NCBI RefSeq assembly: GCF_007741515.1
Contig: NZ_CP036263.1
Span: 2,357,501 to 2,421,500, forward strand
Length of the DNA: 64,000 bases
Origin: Adhaeretor mobilis
GTDB lineage: Bacteria > Planctomycetota > Planctomycetia > Pirellulales > Lacipirellulaceae
Direction of reading: 5' to 3'
The position numbers were made by a program, and so were the translations under genes. Below the pieces are notes generated by a model. The model searched no databases. It was not told the origin of the DNA and was given only the letters and a program-made list of their open reading frames with translations. Positions 46,566 through 52,986 of this stretch are shown here, one piece after another (position 1 is the stretch's first letter; each line of letters opens with the position of its first letter).

Positions 46566-47579
46566 TCACTCCGGCAGCCCTGACTCGGGCAGCCCTGACT
46601 CGGGCAAGCCGCATAACTGGCACGCTGCGGCGTAGTCGCCGATGGCAGTGCTGGCTCCAAGTCCGGTAACGCACATGGCTCCCACGGCCGCTGCCAGCCG
46701 ACCTGAACCCTCAAAAGAAAGGCCCCTTAGCAATCCAGTTAACAAACCGGCGAGAAAACTATCGCCGGCACCAGTCGTATCCACAACTTCACCCGGAGGA
46801 GCGATCGCAGCGATGTCCAGGAATTCATCGGAAGTAGGACTGAGTAGCGCGCCTTGCTCGCCGAGTTTCACGCCGAGCAGTCCCGTGGCGCCTGCGTCGC
46901 GGAATGCTTGGAGGATTTCACTCGGGTCGGTCAGTCCCGTTTGATGTCGCGCTTCACCAAGACTCGGAACGAATAGGTCGAGATGCGGAAGTACGGGCGC
47001 CAAGTCACTCAGACTTCCCCCATCACCGGCAGTGTCGAGTGCCGTTACGCAACCTGTTTCTCGTATCGCCTGCAGTACTTCGGGGAGGTCGTTCAGCAAA
47101 TTAGGGAGGAGAGGAAAGTACCCCAACAGCATCGCACGGCTTCGCCCGAACAGGTCGATGTGATCGAGAAACGCGTGCTTGTTGAGCTTCTTCGGTGCGC
47201 CAACAGCGTGCAAAAAAGTTCGTTCGCCACCCTCATCGATCAGAACAACGGTTGTGCTGGTTGGTGCCGTTTCGTGAGTGAGCAAGTGCTGTGCATCGAG
47301 GCCTTCGCTCTCATACCGCTGGCGAATGATATCTGCCCAGTCATCGTTGCCGACATAAGTGAACGCGGCGGGTTTCATGCCCAAGCGTGCGAGTGCAACG
47401 CCAGAATTCGAAACAATACCGCCAGTGGCCAGTTGCATCGGATCGCTGCGCACCAAGCGTCCACCGCCAATAGGCTTGGAGAGATCCACCGGTCGAACCA
47501 ATACATCCACCACGCAGGAGCCGCACACAATGCAGTCGAAATCACGCGCGCGGGTTTGCAGTAAGCGGTCATCGATCAT
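46566..47579 (-). CDS. PfkB-family carbohydrate/nucleoside kinase
   Basis: Ribokinase-like kinase. The PfkB C-terminal signature DTTGAGDSFLAGLLTGLL with the catalytic Asp (GAGD) is exact, and the N-terminal glycine-rich region CVVDVLVRPVDL and GGIVSNSGVALARLG matches the substrate side. 337 aa. Substrate unknown. The C-terminus carries a short tandem repeat (GLPES three times, last incomplete), encoded by 15-bp DNA repeats at about 46568-46612. Start overlaps the stop of the preceding gene by four bases (ATGA). Confidence 0.9.
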   Translation of the reverse strand: MIDDRLLQTRARDFDCIVCGSCVVDVLVRPVDLSKPIGGGRLVRSDPMQLATGGIVSNSGVALARLGMKPAAFTYVGNDDWADIIRQRYESEGLDAQHLLTHETAPTSTTVVLIDEGGERTFLHAVGAPKKLNKHAFLDHIDLFGRSRAMLLGYFPLLPNLLNDLPEVLQAIRETGCVTALDTAGDGGSLSDLAPVLPHLDLFVPSLGEARHQTGLTDPSEILQAFRDAGATGLLGVKLGEQGALLSPTSDEFLDIAAIAPPGEVVDTTGAGDSFLAGLLTGLLRGLSFEGSGRLAAAVGAMCVTGLGASTAIGDYAAACQLCGLPESGLPESGLPE

Positions 47580-47965
47580 GGTGCAATCTCGTAAGCTTCG
47601 CGTTCAAAAGGGTTGTCACGATAAGCGTCGCCGCCCCGCAAGCCAATGACCAACGAGCAAAGCAAGTAAGCCGGCACGAATAATGGGCCCCAGCGTTCGT
47701 ACTGGCGAACGTGTACCAGTTCGTGTTCACGCACTGAGTCGAGATCGGCTCCGGTTTGTCCCACCACGACGTGCCCGAGGGTCATTGCACTGAACGAGGA
47801 CCCGCCCGGCAAGTGAGTGAGAAACCAACGTAGAAAACGCCCATGAAACTCAATGATGCCCCGACGAGTTTGCACCCGGCCGCCACTCGCCAAAGCAATC
47901 ACTCCCAGCGACAGGCCGAAAGCCGTCCAGGGAGAAGCCCAGATCCAACCGAGGGGACGCGGCAT
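47576..47965 (-). CDS. membrane protein with HExxH motif, unknown
   Basis: Short (129 aa) protein with hydrophobic segments near residues 8-28 and 112-125 region and a metal-binding-like motif HELVHVRQYERWGPLF; HE-x-x-H followed by RQ resembles a minimal peptidase (a truncated M56/BlaR-like or 'DUF' zinc motif). No other known domain. Translationally coupled to the PfkB gene downstream. Confidence 0.65.
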   Translation of the reverse strand: MPRPLGWIWASPWTAFGLSLGVIALASGGRVQTRRGIIEFHGRFLRWFLTHLPGGSSFSAMTLGHVVVGQTGADLDSVREHELVHVRQYERWGPLFVPAYLLCSLVIGLRGGDAYRDNPFEREAYEIAP

Positions 47966-48044
47966 TGACTATGGGGAGGGTTGAGAGTTGCGAGGAGGAA
48001 AGCAGTCGGAGAGGGAGCACTTTAGGGGGGCTTGGGCGTCGGAC

Positions 48045-48102
48045 CTCCGGCTTCAGACTTCAGAGCTCGTAGGTTGTCGGCAAAATACCTGAAGCCCGGA
48101 GT
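48045..48102. repeat. short hairpin downstream of rnpB
   Basis: CCTCCGGCTTCAG (48045) pairs with CTGAAGCCCGGAG (48090), one bulge. Further CTGAAG/CTTCAG copies surround it. No T-tract; may be a repeat remnant. Confidence 0.45.
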
Positions 48103-48153
48103 CTAAGTCCTGAAGCCGTCCACCAACACGTTTCGGTTTCTAACTCAAAAAAA

Positions 48154-48620
48154 CCGCAGAGGGCCTGTAAGCCGGGTTCTGTACTCACACGCGAGGTGCA
48201 AGCGACGATCATTCCTCTACGACGACGATTGCTCGCACGCCTCTAGCAGCCCACCCGAGAGTCGTAACGAGCCGGACCGACTCTGCTCTCTGTTTGGCCT
48301 TGCGCCGGACGGGGTTTACCTAGCCAAGCGAGTCACCCCGCCTGCTGGTGCGCTCTTACCGCACCATTTCACCCTTACCTGTGAGGCTGTTGGCCGCTGG
48401 CTCTTGGCATCTGGCTCCTGTGTGAAGGGAACATTCCCCCCAACAACAAGCTAAAAGCCAAGAGCCAGCGGCCAACAGCCCCCATCGGCGGTATCTTTTC
48501 TGTGGCACTATCCCTGGTCTCACGATCGGTGGACGTTATCCACCGTCCTGTCCTATGGCGCCCGGACTTTCCTCCCGCCTGCAGTTGCCTGCAAACCGGC
48601 GATCGCCCAGCCCTCTGCGG
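48154..48620 (-). ncRNA. rnpB: RNase P RNA (class A, bacterial)
   Basis: Catalytic RNA that matures tRNA 5' ends. Read on the minus strand it begins CCGCAGAGGGC and ends GCCCTCTGCGG, an 11-bp perfect P1 helix. Diagnostic blocks follow: GAGGAAAGTCCGGGC (CR-I), GGTAAGGGTGAAATGGTG and the CGGTAAGAGCGCACC region, the tRNA-CCA-contact loop GGTAAACCCC, and CAGAACCCGGCTTACAG near the 3' end. Between 48385 and 48480 a 96-base hairpin is inserted, in the variable P12 area. Confidence 0.95.
48385..48480. repeat. palindromic insertion inside rnpB
   Basis: Perfect 24-bp arms: GGCTGTTGGCCGCTGGCTCT... (48385-48408) and its complement ...AGCCAGCGGCCAACAGCC (48457-48480), with a 48-base loop. The GTTGGC/GAGCCA sequence type is that of dispersed planctomycete repeats rather than of RNase P. 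Confidence 0.85.
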
Positions 48621-48646
48621 TAAGAATATCGTACTCGCTAGAGCAG

Positions 48647-48692
48647 CACCGGGCGAGGCGTAGCTAGCCGGCGAGCTACGCCTCGCTCGGTG
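48647..48692. repeat. REP palindrome upstream of RAYT copy 1
   Basis: CACCGGGCGAGGCGTAGCT...AGCTACGCCTCGCTCGGTG: near-perfect arms around a CTAGCCGG loop. Contains the core GAGCTACGCCTCGC shared with 21595-21666, 49323-49411 and 49974-50059. Confidence 0.8.
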
Positions 48693-48792
48693 CCCAGGGA
48701 AAGATCAAATCCAAATCATTGACAGATACTGAACGTACGTATACCATTGGTGAAGTCGAGGAAAAGTATCTCTCAATAGGAGTATTACGGCC

Positions 48793-49293
48793 ATGCCTTG
48801 TTACTTGTTCACCTATCACGCACATGGAAGCTGGCTCTCCGATACCTACCAGGCGTCAAGAGATGGCGTCTATCAGCGAGCGCTATTTGCTGATCAAGGT
48901 CGCGCTGAGCGGGGTCGAATCGCTCGAAGTCAGTCGCGGAGACCCATTCGGAGCACCGGGCTATTAGCTGCAGAGCAAAAGCTTGCGATCGAGGGACTCA
49001 CGCGTGCGGCTCAGTTTCAGAATTGCGAAATTCATTATGTGGCGACTGATCGCACGCACGTTCATGTGTTGGTGAGCTGGCAAGGCGCATGCCATTGGAA
49101 GGATCAGCGAGCGAATATGAGAAAAGCTATCGTGGCAAACCTTCAGAAGATGCGCGGCCGAGAGACTTGGCTCTCTGAAGGCTCGTCGCGCAAGCGGATC
49201 AAAGACAAGCACCATTTCCAGCAACTCATGACGGAAACCCTGCCTAAACATCGTGGGCTGAAGTGGAGTACGCAGCGCGAGGTGCATGCATGA
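48793..49293 (+). CDS. REP-associated tyrosine transposase (RAYT, Y1/HUH family), copy 1
   Basis: Single-strand-specific Y1/IS200-type transposase domain. The N-terminus MPCYLFTYHAHGSWLSD and the HUH motif in HYVATDRTHVHVLVSWQG are canonical for RAYT proteins, with a C-terminal segment ETWLSEGSSRKRIKD...HRGLKW. 166 aa. Where the second copy and family relatives have Tyr (HFDYLMTMYLP) this one reads HFQQLMTETLP, so the usual catalytic Tyr may be missing. It is flanked by REP palindromes on both sides. Confidence 0.85.
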   Translation: MPCYLFTYHAHGSWLSDTYQASRDGVYQRALFADQGRAERGRIARSQSRRPIRSTGLLAAEQKLAIEGLTRAAQFQNCEIHYVATDRTHVHVLVSWQGACHWKDQRANMRKAIVANLQKMRGRETWLSEGSSRKRIKDKHHFQQLMTETLPKHRGLKWSTQREVHA

Positions 49294-49322
49294 TCGGTGC
49301 TTGAACAGTAGGACGATACTTT

Positions 49323-49411
49323 CCGCGCGAGGCGTAGCTCGCGGGCTACTGGTGTTAAAGACTTCGTTTGGCGTTTGATCTTAGCTAGCCCGCGAGCTAC
49401 GCCTCGCGCGG
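49323..49411. repeat. REP palindrome pair between RAYT copies
   Basis: Left CCGCGCGAGGCGTAGCTCGC... (49323-49348) and right ...CCCGCGAGCTACGCCTCGCG (to 49411) are perfect complements. Same family as at 21595. Confidence 0.88.
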
Positions 49412-49473
49412 CGCGCCTCGCTAAAAAGTTGCGTTTGGCAGTGATCGCCACAATCATTAGTGGAGTCTAAATC

Positions 49474-49955
49474 ATGCCTTGCTACTTGTTCACCTATCAC
49501 GCTCATGGAAGCTGGTTACCCGATCACCCTCGTGGTTTCGTCAAGCGTGGCAAGGGATATCTGCCAAGTGATCCGCAACTTGCAGAAAAGTATCGAGGAA
49601 ATATGAAGGAATCAACGGTGGTTCTTAAGTCGCCAGAGCAGCGGCTCGTGATCAGCGCTGTACTGGAAGCAGTCAAGCACATCAATTGCCAACTGCACTA
49701 CGTAGCCACAGATCAAACACACATTCACGCACTTGTCAGTTGGTCTGACAACACCGCTTAGCAGAAGCGACGCAACAGTCTTAAAAAACAATCACGATTA
49801 ACTTGAAAGAACAGCAGGAGAGAAAGACCTGGCTCTCCGAAGGGGCGTCAAGGAAGCAGGTTAGTGAGCAAGAGCATTTCGATTACCTGATGACGATGTA
49901 TTTGCCAAGACATCGTGGATTGAAGTGGAATGCGGATAGAGGGATTCACTCTTGA
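49474..49955 (+). pseudogene. RAYT copy 2, disrupted by stop and frameshift
   Basis: Starts MPCYLFTYHAHGSWLPDHPR, with the HUH motif DQTHIHALVSW. A TAG at 49759-49761 interrupts the frame (DNTA, then QKRRNSLKKQSRLT), and a frame change near the A-run at 49783-49788 is needed to continue into ERKTWLSEGASRKQVSEQE and FDYLMTMYLPRHRGLKW, which ends at 49955. This copy keeps the Tyr-containing HFDYLMTMYLP segment lost in copy 1. Non-functional as read unless the frame is restored. Confidence 0.85.
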
Positions 49956-49973
49956 GAGGATTGTTGCGTTTTT

Positions 49974-50059
49974 CCGCGCGAGGCGTAGCTCGCGGGCTAC
50001 TGACTCTTAGAGAATCGCAAGGTTTGAACCAACTAGCCCGCGAGCTACGCCTCGCGCGG
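49974..50059. repeat. REP palindrome downstream of RAYT copy 2
   Basis: CCGCGCGAGGCGTAGCTCGC... (from 49974) and the complement ending at 50059. It ends six bases before the radical SAM gene's stop codon and could serve as its 3' hairpin. Confidence 0.88.
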
Positions 50060-50065
50060 ATTATC

Positions 50066-51052
50066 TCAGTTCACATCGCCACTTGCAGAGTACGACCGCC
50101 CCTGCCACGTATTCCGGCGCTCAAACTCCGCCTCAATTGCGCACTTGACTGCTGGTTTATCGAGGCACCACTCGGGGCCAACGAAGTAGTCCGGCGGTGC
50201 GTCGCCGCTAGTCCGTTCGACAACCATCGTCGGAGGTAGCAACTCAAGAAAGTCGACGACTGTCTTCACGTAATCATCCTGTTCCATAAGCGTTACTTCG
50301 CCAGCGGCGACTTGTTCGGCGAGGCGAGTGTTTTTTACGCAGTAGAGGTTGTGGATTTTCACGGCGTCGAGGTTCACTCGGGCAAGCTCTTTGGCCGTGG
50401 CGAGCATGTCCTCGTGAGATTCACCGGGTAAGCCAAGCATGACATGGGCACACATCTCGAAGCCGCGCCCGCGACTTCGCTCCACAGCATCAAGAAACGA
50501 GGCATGATTCTCACCTCGGTTCATCCACTCCAGAGAGCGATCGTGCATGGTTTGCATGCCGTACTCGATAGAAAGATTTGTCCGTCCGGCGAACTCCTCT
50601 AGCAAGTCGAGCACGTCATCAGGGACACAGTCACTGCGGGTGCCAATCGCCATGCCGACGACTTGAGGGTGGGTTAAGGCATCTTCGTAAAGCCCGCGCA
50701 GGCGTTCAACTGGAGCGTAAGTATTTGTGGCGGGCTGGAAGTAGGCGATAAAAGACTTGCAGTTCTTGTATCGGTTTTTCATGCGATCAATGCTTTGCTC
50801 GATTTGTCCGTAGATACCCGCTCTTGGCAACCGGCGGCTGGGGCTGAAGCTGCGATTGTCGCAAAAGGTGCAACCTCCTTTGGCGACCGTGCCATCAACA
50901 TTTGGGCAGGTAAATCCGGCGTCGAGGCTAACCTTTTGAACCCGCTCGCCGAACTGCCCCCGAAGGTAGTGATTGAGGGAATAATAACGCAGCCCGGCAG
51001 CCCGCCACGTCGGTTGGTCATGATTCGTCGTAAGCTGCTTTGTTGACGACAC
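50066..51052 (-). CDS. TIGR01212-family radical SAM protein (YhcC/YtqA-like)
   Basis: Iron-sulfur SAM enzyme of the YhcC family, often linked to tRNA or uncharacterised modification. Cluster cysteines C49, C61 and C64 follow the family's spacing C-x11-C-x2-C (TCPNVDGTVAKGGCTFCDN). FAGRTNLSIEYGMQTMHDRS and HVMLGLPGESHEDMLATAKE continue the TIM-barrel. 328 aa; GTG start at 51052. Substrate unknown. Confidence 0.9.
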   Translation of the reverse strand: MSSTKQLTTNHDQPTWRAAGLRYYSLNHYLRGQFGERVQKVSLDAGFTCPNVDGTVAKGGCTFCDNRSFSPSRRLPRAGIYGQIEQSIDRMKNRYKNCKSFIAYFQPATNTYAPVERLRGLYEDALTHPQVVGMAIGTRSDCVPDDVLDLLEEFAGRTNLSIEYGMQTMHDRSLEWMNRGENHASFLDAVERSRGRGFEMCAHVMLGLPGESHEDMLATAKELARVNLDAVKIHNLYCVKNTRLAEQVAAGEVTLMEQDDYVKTVVDFLELLPPTMVVERTSGDAPPDYFVGPEWCLDKPAVKCAIEAEFERRNTWQGRSYSASGDVN

Positions 51053-51060
51053 TTGTGCGA

Positions 51061-51261
51061 ATGCTTAGAGTAGAGGTTGGCCAGACTGGAATTTATCTGC
51101 GGGTGCTCACAGTAGCGGTTGTGGGAGCATTTGTAATCATAGTTTCAGATCATACTTTTTGGGCGATAAATTTCCTAGCGAGTCGCTTCAAGCTTGTTAT
51201 TGCTTGGATCTATTTTTCAGGGGCAAGGCTCAACCGCATGAGCGATCAGTATTATGAATAA
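51061..51261 (+). CDS. possible small membrane protein (66 aa)
   Basis: MLRVEVGQTGIYLRVLTVAV with two hydrophobic stretches; stop overlaps the FHA gene start by eight bases. Weak coding support; upstream of it lies the radical SAM start on the other strand. Confidence 0.25.
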   Translation: MLRVEVGQTGIYLRVLTVAVVGAFVIIVSDHTFWAINFLASRFKLVIAWIYFSGARLNRMSDQYYE

Positions 51262-51742
51262 CATTTACGGTGAACTAGTTCCTAAGGGGGGCGGAGACCC
51301 TGTGCCCCTTCAAAAGAAACAACTTCTTATTGGCCGGCGAGAAAGCTGCGATATCGTGCTGCGCTTTGCCAACGTTTCGGCACATCATTGTCGCCTGATG
51401 ATCAATGGGGGCTACTGGTACGTTCGAGATCAGAACAGCCGTAATGGTGTGAAGGTGAACGGCATTCGGGTCCAAGAAAAACGCGTTGATCCGGGCGATA
51501 CGCTTTCCGTGGCGAAACACCACTACGAAATGAGCTACTCGCCTTCGGATCTTGGCGCTGTTGGCCCACCACCAGCTGATGACTTGCCGAACGAGATCCT
51601 GCAAGAGTCGCTCCTGTCTCGGGCCGGGTTGCAGTCGGATAAAACGGGCTCAGGCGACAAACGCAGCCAGCCGAGTTCCTCCCGTTACAATGTACTTGAC
51701 GACGGTGCCGGACAGATCAAGACACCCGACGATCCGGTCTAG
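51254..51742 (+). CDS. FHA-domain protein
   Basis: Forkhead-associated phosphothreonine-binding domain at residues ~20-95: LLIGRRESCDIVLRFANVSAHH gives the GR...S..H core (quoted in part), DQNSRNGVKVNGIRV the N-x-x-NG-x-x-x-NG part. About 162 aa; the tail is Ser/Asp-rich and disordered-looking. Likely a signalling adaptor for a Ser/Thr kinase. Ends 87 bases before rsgA. Confidence 0.88.
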   Translation: MNNIYGELVPKGGGDPVPLQKKQLLIGRRESCDIVLRFANVSAHHCRLMINGGYWYVRDQNSRNGVKVNGIRVQEKRVDPGDTLSVAKHHYEMSYSPSDLGAVGPPPADDLPNEILQESLLSRAGLQSDKTGSGDKRSQPSSSRYNVLDDGAGQIKTPDDPV

Positions 51743-51829
51743 CATGTACAATCTTGATCGACCTGACCGCTGGAGTTCTCCTTGCCTGGGGGCAGCGTCG
51801 TTTAGAGCAGCGACTGTGAGTTCACTCTG

Positions 51830-52951
51830 ATGGCGGGCAAGAAGAAAAAGGTCCGTGCTAACTTCCGCAAGAATCGAAATGTTCGCGTTCGCAAGAACGA
51901 TTGGACGAGCGAGAAGGGCAAGACCGACGCGGAAGATGCCGCTAGTTCTCAAAGTGTCACCGGTAAGGGCGAGTTCACGCGCAAGCGGACCGTTGCCGGT
52001 GCGGAACTCGTTGAAGATGCCTCTGGCGAGGAAGTGCTGTTGCTGGATGTGGATCAAGAGGCGTGCAGCTTAGGCCGTGTGCTCCGAGTCCAAGGGTTGG
52101 TGAGTGTCGTCCAATTGGCCGACGGAACGCTGAGAAATTGTGCGACGCGACGCCTTCTGAAGACGCTCAGCACCGACCAACGGCATGTCGTCGCAGCCGG
52201 TGATCGAGTCTGGGTGCGGCCAGAGGGCGAGGATGAAGGCTTTATCGAGCGCGTCGAACCTCGCCGCGGTGTCATTAGTCGCACGAGCCGCGGTCGCCGG
52301 CATGTCATTGTGACTAATGTCGATCAGGTGCTCATCGTCGCGAGCGCTGCTGAACCTCGCGTGAAGCCGAACCTCATCGACCGCTATTTGATTGCCGCGG
52401 AGAAGTATGGCATCGAGCCGGTCATCTGCATCAATAAGATCGACCTGATAGATCCGGCTGAGTTGCAACCCTTAGTGGGAGTTTACGCGCAACTTGGGTA
52501 TCGCGTGCTATTGATTTCAGCGACCACCGGCCAGGGAATGGAACGATTACGAGCAATACTCGCAGGCAGACAGTCGGCCGTCGCCGGACAATCGGGCGTG
52601 GGAAAGTCCAGTTTGCTCAACTCTCTTGAGCCGTCGCTAGGGCTGCGAGTGCAAACCGTAAGTACCGATAATGACAAAGGCCGGCACACCACGACAACGG
52701 CAGAAATGATTCCGCTGGCCAGCGGTGGTTACGTAGTCGATACGCCAGGCATTCGCCAATTTCAGCTTTGGGACGTTATCGAAGAAGAACTCGACGGCTT
52801 CTTCCGTGAGCTACGCCCTTACGTGAGCCAATGCCGCTACCCTGATTGCACTCACGACCACGAAGAACCGTGCGCCGTAAAAGACGCTGTGGCTGATGGC
52901 TACATCAACCTTCGCCGCTACGAAAGCTATCTGCAGATGCTCCAGAGCTAA
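51830..52951 (+). CDS. rsgA: ribosome small subunit-dependent GTPase A
   Basis: Circularly permuted GTPase for 30S maturation. Order G4 (INKID), G5 (ISATTG), G1 (GQSGVGKSS), G3 (DTPG) is seen, as in RsgA/YjeQ; the zinc region reads CRYPDCTHDHEEPCAV. A basic N-terminal extension (KKKKVRANFRKNRNVRVRKN) of ~30 residues precedes the OB-fold. 373 aa. Confidence 0.95.
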   Translation: MAGKKKKVRANFRKNRNVRVRKNDWTSEKGKTDAEDAASSQSVTGKGEFTRKRTVAGAELVEDASGEEVLLLDVDQEACSLGRVLRVQGLVSVVQLADGTLRNCATRRLLKTLSTDQRHVVAAGDRVWVRPEGEDEGFIERVEPRRGVISRTSRGRRHVIVTNVDQVLIVASAAEPRVKPNLIDRYLIAAEKYGIEPVICINKIDLIDPAELQPLVGVYAQLGYRVLLISATTGQGMERLRAILAGRQSAVAGQSGVGKSSLLNSLEPSLGLRVQTVSTDNDKGRHTTTTAEMIPLASGGYVVDTPGIRQFQLWDVIEEELDGFFRELRPYVSQCRYPDCTHDHEEPCAVKDAVADGYINLRRYESYLQMLQS

Positions 52952-52986
52952 GGTTGCAACCTGGCCTGAGGATCACGAGTCGTCCT

